A DNA stretch of 64,000 nucleotides from Candidatus Methylacidiphilum fumarolicum (GCF_949774925.1 NZ_OX458932.1:1860001-1924000), one strand, 5' to 3'; shown: positions 35,673-45,794, counted from the first letter of the stretch. The notes: generated from the letters alone by a model not told the origin. A program made the numbers and translations.

Positions 35673-36728
35673 ATGCATAAAGAGACTATGATACTTCAAT
35701 CCATCTGCTCCATGGTTCCAGAGCATGGTTATACGCAATCTGAATGCTGGGAAATCTTTAGCCAGTCTATAGCAGCTAAAACCCTAAAAGAGGCTTCTTT
35801 GGATTTAGTAAAAAGAATTCTACTTGGAGATAGCTGGATTGAACGCCGATATTTTGCTGTTGACCCTATCGAGTCAGTCTTTGAGATGTCAGCAGAAGCT
35901 TTAAACAAGGCCTTTGAAAAATTGGCTCCGGTTCTGGCTGCTAAATCCCTCAAAGCTGTGCTGGATCAATCTGGACTCAAGGCCACAGAACTGGACGCCC
36001 TTTTTGTTTGTACGTGCACGGGTTATCTTTGTCCAGGTCTTTCCAGTCACATTGCTGAAAAAGTAGGGATGCGATCCGATAGTTTCTTGATCGATATCGT
36101 AGGCCATGGCTGCGGAGCAGCACTACCTATGCTGTATTCGGTCAAAGGTTTTCTAAAAGAAAACCCAGATTGCTATGCTGCTGCCATTGCCATAGAACTT
36201 TCCTCTACCGCTTTCTATGTGGACGATGATCCAGGATGTCTGGTTAGCCTTTGTATTTTTGCCGATGGGGTCAATACCACCCTATGGCACCATACGAAAA
36301 AGGGTTTAGGATGGCATTGCAAAGATTTTTTATCGTTGCATATTCCAAAAAATCGAGAAAAGCTGAGATTCGAAAACGCTTTTGGAAAACTCCGCAATAA
36401 ACTTCATCGAACAGTGCCTGTGCTTGCTACTGAAGCAGTATGGGAACTTTATAAAAGATTTGAAAAGCATTCTCAAACTGATTTGAAAAGGCTCATTGCT
36501 CATCCGGGAGGAAAAGAGGTATTGATCGAATTAAGAAAAGCCTTGCCTTGTGGAAAATTCGAAGAGAGTGAGGCAGTTCTTAGAGCTTTTGGCAATATGA
36601 GTAGTCCTTCGGTTATGTTCGCCTTTCAAAAAGGAATTGAATCCCAGCCAATAGAAAAGGAATTTTGGTTGTTTAGTTTTGGCGCTGGCTTTTCATGCCA
36701 TGGTTGCCGTATCGTCATGAGGCACTGA
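35673..36728 (+). CDS. Type III polyketide synthase (chalcone synthase-like)
   Basis: A 351-residue homodimeric ketosynthase. The Cys-His-Asn triad is C147 (IVGHGCGAALPM), H277 (IAHPGGKEVL) and N308 (FGNMSSPSV). Such enzymes extend an acyl-CoA or acyl thioester with malonyl-CoA into alkylpyrones, alkylresorcinols or similar products. The downstream cluster is absent: the next gene lies 711 bases away. Together with the upstream methyltransferase and FAD oxidoreductase it forms a three-gene biosynthetic unit; the product is unknown. Confidence 0.9.
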   Translation: MHKETMILQSICSMVPEHGYTQSECWEIFSQSIAAKTLKEASLDLVKRILLGDSWIERRYFAVDPIESVFEMSAEALNKAFEKLAPVLAAKSLKAVLDQSGLKATELDALFVCTCTGYLCPGLSSHIAEKVGMRSDSFLIDIVGHGCGAALPMLYSVKGFLKENPDCYAAAIAIELSSTAFYVDDDPGCLVSLCIFADGVNTTLWHHTKKGLGWHCKDFLSLHIPKNREKLRFENAFGKLRNKLHRTVPVLATEAVWELYKRFEKHSQTDLKRLIAHPGGKEVLIELRKALPCGKFEESEAVLRAFGNMSSPSVMFAFQKGIESQPIEKEFWLFSFGAGFSCHGCRIVMRH

Positions 36729-37439
36729 GCAGGTGGGAAGGGACCAAAGTGATTGCTTTTAAGAGGGCAAAAAGAATGGTGAACGGTGCTAAATGCCCTT
36801 TGCAACAACTTATATGGTATGCCTTAATCAAAGAGACCATGGAGAAACGAAGTCATTAAAATAGCGCAGGATATCATTGGGGAAAAAATTCCAAACACTG
36901 CCCACTTTCTAGCATTTAGCCGATTCTTGCTGGCTTTTTGCTCCATAACACTTCTCAAGAAAGATTCTGTGCAACTCCTCTCTAGGCTATAGACTATCAA
37001 AGTATCTTCAAATCATTCGCATGAAAGCAGCCAAGCACTTACAGAAAGCCCTAACCAAAACTATTTAGCCAACAGTCCATGAAGGAGGATAAAAAAAAAG
37101 AGAGAGACTTTTAAGCTGAATTTTTAAGCAAACACCGAAAGCCTTTCCCCAAAAGTGTAAGGGATAAATACGGAAGGCATAACTTTTTCTGCTCAGCAGC
37201 GTAGAGTACAACCAGATGATTCTCTCACCCCCAAGCAAATCCTCAGGTTTTCTAAAATAAAGGTTTTTATGTTGGTTTTATAGCCTGAAGTCGACTAAGC
37301 ATTTTCCCTAATATTTTTCCCATAAAAATTCCCCTCCTCTTCACATTTTTTTCTTTAAAATATTCATCATTACCTGATATAGACGATATAATATGTGATA
37401 TCATATTCACTCATTTGATTTCTACTGGGAAAGATAGCC
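36729..37439. other. 711-base gene-free region upstream of the cytochrome gene
   Basis: No convincing gene is seen. Discontinuous coding-like fragments (for example a frame reading NEVIKIAQDIIGEKIP near 36,850) suggest a possible decayed gene, but I recognise no family. Just before the cytochrome gene, at about 37,390-37,410, the sequence AATATG-TGATAT-CATATT forms a small inverted repeat that could be a regulator site. Confidence 0.4.
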
Positions 37440-39851
37440 ATGCATAGACTTCAGAAAGAAATTATAAAAGGTTTACTACCCGTTCTCCGTGTTATCTTCT
37501 TTTTGGCAGCGTCGCTTCTTCAGGCAGCCGATTATGATCCAAACCCGCCTTTTGGATTGGAGCAACTTAAGCCTGTGGAAGTCAAAGATCCCCTCACTCA
37601 AAAAATCATCAAAGGCTATCAACCTAAAAATCCCTACAACATTTTCATCAACTATGAGCTTGGAATGCATTGTGTTGGTTTTGATATTTCCTACTGCTGT
37701 GTCATTCCCCCTTATAACTCGATTCAGGCTCAAGCCGTAGCCTCAGGGCTCAATGGCTCTACTCCGAAACTGCTAACCCCAGAAGATAAAGTCAAGCTCT
37801 ATTACTATCTCAAAGACAACAGCTATTCGGAAGGCAACAAAATGAGGTACTGGTCCGTTTTAAAAGATGTCAATGGCAACGGCAGCCTTGCTGACCCAGG
37901 AGACAATATGGCTAATTATGTCTGGGAACACCTTTTTATCTATAAAGATTTAGAAGGCACCCTACCCAAAGACTGGTCGATTAAAAAGCGGATCCGTATA
38001 GGAAAGGACATCATGGTGCCAATCGATGCAGGTCCTTCCGGGAAGCCCCTTGCGGGAGGATATCTTGAGTATGCCCCTGATACCGGTGGAAATATCGTTT
38101 TTACCGATTCGATGATCCCAGAAGTGAAAAATATTGCCATTAAACTGACTGCTTCGAATATTTGGGATGCTCTTGGCTTGCCGCTGACCGCTTTTAATGA
38201 CTCGGTAAGGAAAGGAACTATTCGAACGATCACGGATAAAGATTTTCAACCTTATCAATATTCTACCGTGCAATTGCATGATGATACCGGTAAGCCAATA
38301 ATAATCGAAGGGAAAAAAGTGGAATTTTTTGGGACAAATCCTGTCGATATCCCCAACTGTGTCATGTGCCATTCTGGAGAAGGCAAGGCAGCAAAGCTTT
38401 CTAGACAAGCCGGCTTTGTCCTATTTGAAAAAGAATACGAGTACTGGAAAAAAAATTATCCCGATGAATCCGATTACATGGCAAGACTGTCAGCCTCTTC
38501 TATAAATCTGCTCGAACTCCACGATAAGATGTTTAAAACCAATTTCTTAAAAGACTATAACCCGAATGCCTCCTCGAACCGGCTCGGATCGGTTGGATCC
38601 GTAAACTGTGCTGACTGTCATGGTGATAACGTTTCTGGAAATCTTCAGGAACCAAGGCCCGGAACTACCGGATATAAAGCTGTCAAAGCAAGACCTCTAA
38701 CCGAATCCATTCATGCAGTACATGCTAACTTTCTGGCTGATATGAACGATAAAGCAGGTAGAACCGTTAGCTGTCAGGCCTGCCATCCTACTCACTGGAC
38801 TAATCCAAACCTGAATAATTTTGATACGAATCCTTATCAGATCATCGATTCTAACGGGAACAACAAATACGCGAATGCTGACCAAAGGACTGCTGGAGGA
38901 GGTTGCTATTTAAGAAGGGATGCCCATACTAACCCTGCTGTCAAACCACCGTTCTTCTTGAATTCTGTTGGAAAGTGGTATTTGGAAAACGTCAGTACTA
39001 GAGATGAAAACGATCAGCCGATCTCAGAGCTCAGAGGCCTTACTTGTACGAATTGTCATAACCAACTTTCTCATGAACTCTATAAGTATGACGATCTGGA
39101 TAATGGAGTCAGCCAGGAAGGCAAAACATTAAGGAATAAAAGTATCGATGAAATCATAAAAGTTCTAGCTGATGGAGATACTAGGCGGTTTGCTGATATG
39201 GCTGATCCTAGAATAAAAGACGGAAATAATCCACTTTACGAGTTTTTCCATAATCATCAAGGAGCCACTCTAGTAAAGGCTACAAAGGACAGCAAAGGCA
39301 ACTTAAAGTTGTTGGCCTGGAACGCCAAAGAAGGCGTGCCTGTACCTTATGAAAAGGCATCCGGGGGGAGCGATTGGTGGCTTGCGCCCGCTGAACCGAA
39401 ATGTGCAAGCTGCCATGCCGCTCCCTTCGTAGAAAGCATGGGAGGAAAATATTTTCCTGTCGATCAGCCTCGTAAATACTCGCTTTACCGGTTTTCGAAG
39501 GCTCACGGTAAAATTGCTTGTCAGTCCTGTCACGAGTCGATCCATGGGCTTTATCCAGTCAGAGCCGAAGGCGAAGAAAACACCGTGGATCTTACCACGC
39601 ATAAGCAAGCCCTCCAGTATTCACCCGATGGTCGGTATGCAGGGCCTGTCAGCTGTTCTGCTTGTCACACAGTCAATGCAAAAGGAGTGCCCGTTCAGCT
39701 TGTAGGCACCGAGTATGAAAATGATTACTGGGCTTCCGTTGTGCTCCTGCACTTCATGCGCGAAGGAGACGAAAAGTTACCAATCAAAGAGCTCATTCAG
39801 AAATATCCCTATCAAAAATCAAGGCAAATAGTCATTGAAAGCTGGAAATAG
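37440..39851 (+). CDS. Seven-heme c-type cytochrome
   Basis: An 803-residue protein with a signal peptide (LPVLRVIFFLAASLLQAAD) and seven CxxCH heme sites, at residues about 307 (CVMCH), 390 (CADCH), 445 (CQACH), 536 (CTNCH), 655 (CASCH), 694 (CQSCH) and 739 (CSACH). The first 300 residues are heme-free, with a YELGMHCVGFDISYCC segment. A CYLRRDAH sequence near residue 490 might be a lost eighth site. It should be periplasmic and carry out multi-electron transfer; the substrate is unknown. An Slp-like gene follows. Confidence 0.9.
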   Translation: MHRLQKEIIKGLLPVLRVIFFLAASLLQAADYDPNPPFGLEQLKPVEVKDPLTQKIIKGYQPKNPYNIFINYELGMHCVGFDISYCCVIPPYNSIQAQAVASGLNGSTPKLLTPEDKVKLYYYLKDNSYSEGNKMRYWSVLKDVNGNGSLADPGDNMANYVWEHLFIYKDLEGTLPKDWSIKKRIRIGKDIMVPIDAGPSGKPLAGGYLEYAPDTGGNIVFTDSMIPEVKNIAIKLTASNIWDALGLPLTAFNDSVRKGTIRTITDKDFQPYQYSTVQLHDDTGKPIIIEGKKVEFFGTNPVDIPNCVMCHSGEGKAAKLSRQAGFVLFEKEYEYWKKNYPDESDYMARLSASSINLLELHDKMFKTNFLKDYNPNASSNRLGSVGSVNCADCHGDNVSGNLQEPRPGTTGYKAVKARPLTESIHAVHANFLADMNDKAGRTVSCQACHPTHWTNPNLNNFDTNPYQIIDSNGNNKYANADQRTAGGGCYLRRDAHTNPAVKPPFFLNSVGKWYLENVSTRDENDQPISELRGLTCTNCHNQLSHELYKYDDLDNGVSQEGKTLRNKSIDEIIKVLADGDTRRFADMADPRIKDGNNPLYEFFHNHQGATLVKATKDSKGNLKLLAWNAKEGVPVPYEKASGGSDWWLAPAEPKCASCHAAPFVESMGGKYFPVDQPRKYSLYRFSKAHGKIACQSCHESIHGLYPVRAEGEENTVDLTTHKQALQYSPDGRYAGPVSCSACHTVNAKGVPVQLVGTEYENDYWASVVLLHFMREGDEKLPIKELIQKYPYQKSRQIVIESWK

Positions 39852-40022
39852 TTTGTTTTAGCCATCCTTTTTATGCCTCCTCCATCAAAAGCCCCCCCTT
39901 GGCTCTTCCCCCTCCCTATTTGCACAACAACTTATAATCTTAATTGGTGTACTTACATATTAAATTAGGTTTTCATTTTTCTCTCCAGGGATAAAGGATT
40001 TGAAAATTCGTCTGATGAAAGG

Positions 40023-40514
40023 ATGAAATCAGTAAATAAGATAGCTCGTTTTTTCTTTTTGGGGATCTTCTTTTATGCATTGGTTGCCTCTGCTTCTCCG
40101 ATTCCTAAAGAAATACGAAAGGAAGCTAAAAACCAGCCTTCTTTTGAGTTGCTACTAAAAAATCCTGAATCCTTTAAAAATCATTTGGTGCTGTTAGGAG
40201 GAGTAATTATAGAAAATACACCCTTAGAAGATCGTACAGAACTTCTTATAGAACATAGAAAACTTGGCAGTTCAGGAAGACCTAAATATTCAACCAAAAA
40301 TAAAAAAAGGTTTTCAGTAGTCACTAAGGATTTTCTAGATCCAGAAATTTATGCCCAAGGCCGATTTATTACAGTTTACGGAAAGGTTGGTAGCTTACAA
40401 AAAGGAAAAGAAAAACAACTCCTTGTCTATGCCAAATTTATCTATCTTTGGCCTGAAGACTTTATTCCAAGCAGTGGATGGTACATGGGAATAGGACCAG
40501 GGTTTTTCTTTTAA
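40023..40514 (+). CDS. Slp-family outer-membrane protein
   Basis: A 163-residue protein with a signal peptide (FFFLGIFFYALVASASP) and the Slp pattern FELLLKNPESFKNHLVLLGG, then FLDPEIYAQGRFITVYGKV and YLWPEDF. Slp proteins are starvation- or acid-inducible outer-membrane lipoproteins, but no lipobox cysteine is visible here, so it may be soluble in the periplasm. It follows the cytochrome gene on the same strand after 171 bases; a shared role is possible but unproven. Confidence 0.7.
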   Translation: MKSVNKIARFFFLGIFFYALVASASPIPKEIRKEAKNQPSFELLLKNPESFKNHLVLLGGVIIENTPLEDRTELLIEHRKLGSSGRPKYSTKNKKRFSVVTKDFLDPEIYAQGRFITVYGKVGSLQKGKEKQLLVYAKFIYLWPEDFIPSSGWYMGIGPGFFF

Positions 40515-40544
40515 TTCTTAATTTTGGGCTTTTTGACTAGCCTT

Positions 40545-41072
40545 GACAAAGCGCTCATAAACTGAGTGAAACTTGGACATTTTTTATTAGCCTAGCCATA
40601 TCCAATTCTTTAGCTATTGTTCCAGCTACCGCTTCCGTATAGGATCGCTTGGCTTTGGAAAACAGGCGTTTCAGTTTCTCTTTAGGATTTAGGTGTTTTT
40701 CAGAGTTGTGAATTTCCTGAACACTAATACTTAATACTTTTTCAAGAGCAATAGGATCAGCTAGAAGTCAAGCTTCTAACATAGGTACTACAACCACACA
40801 TTGAACAGGTCGTGTAATTCTTTCCCTATCTTTTCTCACTTCATTTTCCATGCGATTTTTAATTGCTCTAGAACTTTCTGGTCATCAGTGTCAGTAACCC
40901 TGATAAATCCATCCACAACACCGTTATCTGATTCCATTAAATTTATTATTTTGCGGTAGTCGCGTTGAGGGGCTATAAGGATTTTTGGTTTATAGTTTGT
41001 ATATTTCCTCTTAACCAAAACTCTAATGACTTCTTTATCATATTTCTCCCGTCTACAAGGATTCCTATACAG
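40545..41072 (-). pseudogene. Decayed TOPRIM/DUF4276-like protein gene
   Basis: Read leftward, the sequence gives a nearly continuous protein across at least two frameshifts and stops: a start-like GILVDGR, then YDKEVIRVLVKRKY, RDYRKIINLME, VTDTDDQKVLEQLK, and after a shift VVVVPMLEA-stop-LLADPIALEKVL and HLNPKEKLKRLF. The MLEAWLLADP motif of DUF4276/DUF3226-type TOPRIM proteins is recognisable with TGA in place of the TGG codon. Its start (GTG) overlaps the stop of the ATPase upstream. The pair has the layout of OLD-like or RloA/B-like two-gene defence modules. Confidence 0.7.
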
Positions 41073-41076
41073 CCCA

Positions 41077-42335
41077 CTAATCTTCCTTTTCTAGCGTTCC
41101 TGAATAAAAGAGTTCGTCCAGACCTAGTTTCTTCCAGGAAAGGACTTTTTGATCTTCTGCCTTCGTTTTTGGAGGGCTTATGTATGAAGCACCTTTCTTT
41201 CTGGATGTAATTAGAAGGTCTTCAATATTAACTGTATTAATCAGATGCTGAGAATGCGTAGTAATCAGTAGTTCGCTGCTTGTGGTCCAAGCTCTCATTG
41301 GCGTTGTAAATAGACTTCGACAAGACCCTCTATAAGATAAGGGTGAAGAAAATTTTCAGGCTCTTCTATACAAAAAAGACAAGCTCCCAGTTCGTTTGGG
41401 GTCAAAATAAGAGCAAGAAAAGCTAGACAAATGAGCAACCATCAGAAAGTTGATAGGGTGGAATTCGGGCTCGCTATAGATTATTTTCAGATACTGATAA
41501 CGGTAGGGGCCCATAATCAGTTGGATCAGGTTGTATGTCTTTGATATGAGGAAGAAGATCGATAATGAGTTGTTTAACCCGATTATAGAATTGGTTATTC
41601 TTTAGCATAAAAGGCAACCAGCTTGAAAAATTCTGACCATTCTCAAAAAGAAAAAAAAGGAAATGGGGACCAACATAGGGTTGTCTCATAACAGCAGGAA
41701 TAAGTCGATAAAAGCGCCATTGCACAACTGATTTCGATTGTTCCTTCAAAATTGTTTCTTCAATCTCATTAATACCAAAGACTTCTAGAAAAGATTTATC
41801 CCTTGGAAAATGTTGAGACTAAAAGAGGTCTCTGAGGAGTAAGGGCAATAGATTTATCAGGAGCAATGATAAAGGATTCAAGGGTTCCTTGTTTTTTTAC
41901 TTTAAATATGAGCTCTTTCTTTTCTCCTTCCAATCGGTATAGATACTCCTCCCTTACTTCTACGCTATAGGTTGAAAAACTTCCCTTAACCAAAAAACCA
42001 TGTTCATAACGAACCCATCTTCCCAAATCCTCCCTAAAACATTTAATTTCTATCTCAATGCTAAAAGAAAGAGATCGTCACTTCCCTTCCAACTAAGCTC
42101 ATCCATTCCTCCATAGTTAAGAGTAGCTTACTGCACCCCCACTCCAATTGGAGGGGGGCTAAGAGCATAGACTAAAAACTTAAGTACCTGAATCAGGTTA
42201 ATTTTCCCAAACATATTAGGCCCACATGAATGTTGACTTGTTTGAGCTCAAGGCAAGGAAGGTCTTGGAAACTCAGTATATTTTTAAGCGAAAGTCATCG
42301 AATCATAAAAGACATTGCCTTATAAAAAGAAAAGA
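41077..42335 (-). pseudogene. Decayed AAA-family (AAA_21-like) ATPase gene
   Basis: Leftward reading recovers the family's landmarks in several frames. A Walker A region near 42,220 reads GPNMFGKINLIQVLKFL after a one-base correction (family GPNGSGKSNLIEALRFL, so the lysine survives but the serine does not). Central pieces at 41796-42026 and 41474-41749 are fragments. The Walker B is FCIEEPENFLHPYLIEGL near 41,340-41,400, and the sensor is ELLITTHSQHLIN near 41,240. Frameshifts and stops separate the pieces. It directly precedes the DUF4276-like pseudogene. Confidence 0.75.
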
Positions 42336-42683
42336 TCCAATCAATCTAAGTTGAAAACGAGCAAACGGTTCTGTCTCTTGTAAATAAATAGATTCAAGAA
42401 TATCTAACAAGCTGAAAACTAACTCATAATAATCCAAAGAGAATTAAGTTGTTTCAAAAATTATATTCCATTATAATGCTTGCAAGAAAATCCAAATAAG
42501 ATCTCTAGTTATAAAATCGCTATCTCAATTGAGCTGAAAAACTATTTTTACTCTGGTTAAAAAAAAAGATTTTCTTAGAAACATTTTCTCTTTTAACAGA
42601 AAATAGCTAAATAAGCTCAAGCCTTTTTTAGCCAAAGAGTTTTGTTTCTCTCAAACTCCAAAGAATGACTTAAAAAATTTTAG
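42336..42683. other. AT-rich gene-free region
   Basis: No gene, repeat or hairpin was recognised in this 348-base stretch upstream of the decayed ATPase. Confidence 0.5.
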
Positions 42684-42935
42684 TTATTTTTTTAGCCTAT
42701 TGTATTGCTGGAAGGACTTTGTAGTGCCTCCTTTTTTTGGTTTTTCAATGGCATCAGTCTTTTGTTCCCCATCCTCGAGTCTTTTCTTCATGGTTTCAGT
42801 TAGAGAAGAAACAATGACAGTAGCTGTTTGTTCATCAGGTACATCAGCAATCCATTTTCCTTGAGAATCAATAATGGCATATAAGTGAGGCTGATGTGTC
42901 GATTTTTTCCATGTTAAAGGTAGTTCAACTTTCAT
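42684..42935 (-). CDS. Small unrecognised protein (83 aa)
   Basis: I do not recognise this 83-residue protein. It is supported as real by an excellent ribosome binding site, AGGAGGTATA directly before the ATG. The N-terminal half reads as a compact strand-rich domain (HLYAIIDSQGKWIADVPD) and the C-terminal half is Lys/Glu-rich. The isolated setting, between a decayed defence-like pair and a gene-poor region, suggests an accessory gene. Confidence 0.6.
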   Translation of the reverse strand: MKVELPLTWKKSTHQPHLYAIIDSQGKWIADVPDEQTATVIVSSLTETMKKRLEDGEQKTDAIEKPKKGGTTKSFQQYNRLKK

Positions 42936-43818
42936 TATACCTCCTATAAATTAGTTTTTTATAAATATAACTATAAATACTTAAATGCAAGAAATATTTT
43001 ATATTCTTATTTATTAGTTTAAAAATAAGTGGAAAGATCCCATTGCCTCTAGCCTGAAGAGTTTCTAAAAACACTATTTTAAGAAAATATTTACTTAAAA
43101 TAATCCTTGTTTGCTTAGAGATAAAAAATAATATTCTTACCCTGTCTCTTTTAAAAACTTCTTCTAAAAGCCCCTTTTTTCAACAATCTCTTTGCTTAAA
43201 GGATAACATTAAAAAATTCAATGACGACTGCTGGTCTTCTTTTTCTCTATTTTTGTAACTATTTCATATTACTCAAATATAAGATAAAATGATAAATTAT
43301 AGATAAAGTATGTTTTTAAAAAACAGCTCCGTTCAAGAAAATATTCTTTTGCTAGTCCAATCAAGATTCTCTAGTGCGTTATAAAGAAATAACCAAAGAA
43401 AATGAATGATAATAAGCTCTTAATACTCTTCTTTTCTTTAAAATTTAGACTTTCTGCTTTATCCAAACATAAAACTTATTAGTAAAAGATTGTTTTGTTA
43501 TTAGTAAATAGAGCAATTTTTTGTTTCAAGAAAGCTTGCTATGGAAATTAATCAATCATTGATCTTGAACATTATTTTAAACGGATCCCTTATAAAAGAT
43601 ATTTTTTCAGAAATCTAAATACCTAATTTGCTATTTGTCTATCCCATACACAACACATTCCTTTTGAAAATCTTAATATTCTTCTTGGGAAAAGTATCTC
43701 TCTGGCATTGCCGGACACATAAATTGGAACAAATAGAATTTTATGGATTAATACACAACCAGTTATTAATGAATTGGATTATAAAGAATTAATCTCTATA
43801 GGGGTAAACTCATTATCC
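42936..43818. other. 883-base very AT-rich gene-free region
   Basis: No open frame of credible length, no tRNA and no clear repeat was found. It is visibly richer in A and T than its surroundings. It carries the promoter of the small gene downstream of 42935 and the 3' side of the TolC-like gene. Confidence 0.5.
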
Positions 43819-45225
43819 TTAGTCCCTAGGCAATTGTCCGCCAACGGCATATTCTAATCTTGCAAGCGCAGCATTGTAAATATATTTAGCTTCCGCATAC
43901 CCAATTTTTGCTTTCAGCAAGGCTTGCCTAGCAAGTACAGCCTGAACCCAGTTTGTTTCCCCGCTTTCAAATAATCTTCTTGCTTGATAAAAACCTTTTT
44001 CCGCATCATTGACCGCATTTTCTTGAAAAGCAAAAGACTCTTTCGATCTTTTCAGCTGTTGATACAGTTCTCTTAACTCTGCAGGAATATCCACTTTAAG
44101 CTGTGTCACTTTTACCTGCGCAATATCTTCCAAGGCCTTTTGTGCCTTTATTTTCCCATTGTTTTCCATAATATCAAAAAAATTCCATTGCCCTTGGACT
44201 CCAGCTGTCCAGCCCCATTTTGGATAAAGAATGTACACATTGCTGATGTTTTCGTACTGGAGTAGAGCATCAAGATTAGGATAATAACTTGCCTGGGCTG
44301 CAGCAACAGCTGCGTGAGCTGCATAAAGGCCGTGTAGCGCTGCATTGAGATCTGTCCTTTTTTGTAGGGCTATTTTTAAAGCCTCATCATAAGGAACATC
44401 AAAAGGAACAATCTGACTTTCTCCAGAAAGATACAATGGATCGTTCTCTAATCCACTAGGCAAGTTCAGAATCATCCGCAACTGCTCTCTGGCCTTCACA
44501 TATTGGTATCTAGCTTGAGCTAGATCCCCTTGCGCAGTTGAATATTCTGCTTGGGCACTCAACGCTTGATACTGAGGAAACTCCCCTGCCTTGTACATTT
44601 TCATGGTATAATCGGCAATCGCTTTACTTGCTTCCGTTAGTTCTTCTCGGATACCTACCACTTCCTGGCGAAAGAGGGTTAAATAAAATGCCTCCTTTAC
44701 CTGAGCGGTAGTTTTTAGCGCCACGTCCATGGCTTGCCAAATCGCTTTTTCAACTAGCTCCTTTTGTTGACGAGCCAGTTTGACTGACTCCACATTAAGA
44801 ATGGTTTGCTTAATTTGTACAGCTCCTAGCCAACTAGTCCTTGTTAAGGGATAAGTCTCGATAGTAGGCAGAAACATCAACAAAGAGCTTTGCTCCCTTT
44901 GTGCTCGGTAGACCAATCCACCATGGGGATAGAGCTTAGCCTTAAACTGCATCTTGATCCCTTCTTGTTGTTCTATCGCTTTACGAGCAGATACTACTTC
45001 AGGATTCGCATCTAAGGCTCTCTGAATGACCTCTTCGAGAGTCCAAGTTTTCTGTTTGTTGATAGAAAGTTGTTTAGGATAAATGAGTTCCACTGGCTTT
45101 TTTACACTATAAAAGAGAGGCAAGTCTGTGCTTTGAGACAGCTGATTTGAGGCTCGCTGGGCAAATAAAGTAAGAGCGAATATTGAAAAAAAAAATTGGG
45201 AAAAAGCAAAAATCTTTCTTTCCAT
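43819..45225 (-). CDS. TolC-family outer-membrane efflux protein
   Basis: A 468-residue protein with a signal peptide and the two-fold repeated TolC/OEP architecture: TLEEVIQRALDANPEVVSARK near residue 62 begins the first repeat and KIALQKRTDLNAALHGLYAAH near residue 285 the second. It would form the outer-membrane channel of a tripartite efflux or secretion system. No membrane-fusion or inner-membrane pump gene is nearby, so its partner must lie elsewhere. Confidence 0.88.
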   Translation of the reverse strand: MERKIFAFSQFFFSIFALTLFAQRASNQLSQSTDLPLFYSVKKPVELIYPKQLSINKQKTWTLEEVIQRALDANPEVVSARKAIEQQEGIKMQFKAKLYPHGGLVYRAQREQSSLLMFLPTIETYPLTRTSWLGAVQIKQTILNVESVKLARQQKELVEKAIWQAMDVALKTTAQVKEAFYLTLFRQEVVGIREELTEASKAIADYTMKMYKAGEFPQYQALSAQAEYSTAQGDLAQARYQYVKAREQLRMILNLPSGLENDPLYLSGESQIVPFDVPYDEALKIALQKRTDLNAALHGLYAAHAAVAAAQASYYPNLDALLQYENISNVYILYPKWGWTAGVQGQWNFFDIMENNGKIKAQKALEDIAQVKVTQLKVDIPAELRELYQQLKRSKESFAFQENAVNDAEKGFYQARRLFESGETNWVQAVLARQALLKAKIGYAEAKYIYNAALARLEYAVGGQLPRD

Positions 45226-45794
45226 TTTAACCCTCGTTTCTTCATTGTATTTAATTCAACAATAAAACAGCAGAGGAAAACAATTTTTCCTTAAGAGATC
45301 CATAAGTTAATTAAGTTAGAACTCCATCCTCAATTTTCTTTAAAAAATTACCTTTTAGTCTAATCCAAATCATATTGGTTAATCACTTGAGCTGTAGAAT
45401 ATTAATTCCAGTTTTAATTTTCAAAAGATTCTACTCTGTTTTCCAATTTTTTTTTAACACACCTTTCATTTGCCAGTTTTTTTAACTAAAGAGGCGATAC
45501 TTTCTTATGTTTTTTTCTTTTTAACCAGTTCCTATTTATATTTGGCTTCTTCCCACTGTTTTAGTCTCGCATTCCCTGCCTTGTAAAGACTTTCAATTTC
45601 TTATGAACTAGATCTAAGCTTTTTCTGTTTCGGATTGACCTCTCTCCTATCACTTCGACTTCCATGCATAACCCTTTCCTTAAGGAAACAAAAAGAATAA
45701 ATAAAGAAAACATAAGAAACAATTTTATTGGGCATAAACTTTTAACATTACTCTTTTGCAATAGCCGCTTGAGCAAAGGGCATTTTCACAACAG
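45226..45794. other. Intergenic region upstream of the TolC-like gene
   Basis: No supported gene. A leftward 71-residue open frame (45561-45776) begins with a hydrophobic segment, but it has no recognised family and no strong ribosome binding site. Confidence 0.45.

Noticed and set aside
36760-37030. Possible decayed gene with fragments such as NEVIKIAQDIIGEKIP
   Set aside because: The fragments lie in different frames and match no family I can name.
37380-37420. Small inverted repeat before the cytochrome gene as a strong operator
   Set aside because: Arms are only six bases in AT-rich sequence, so chance is likely; recorded only as a weak note.
45561-45776. A leftward 71-residue open frame with a hydrophobic start
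   Set aside because: No recognised family, no strong ribosome binding site, and no support beyond the open frame.
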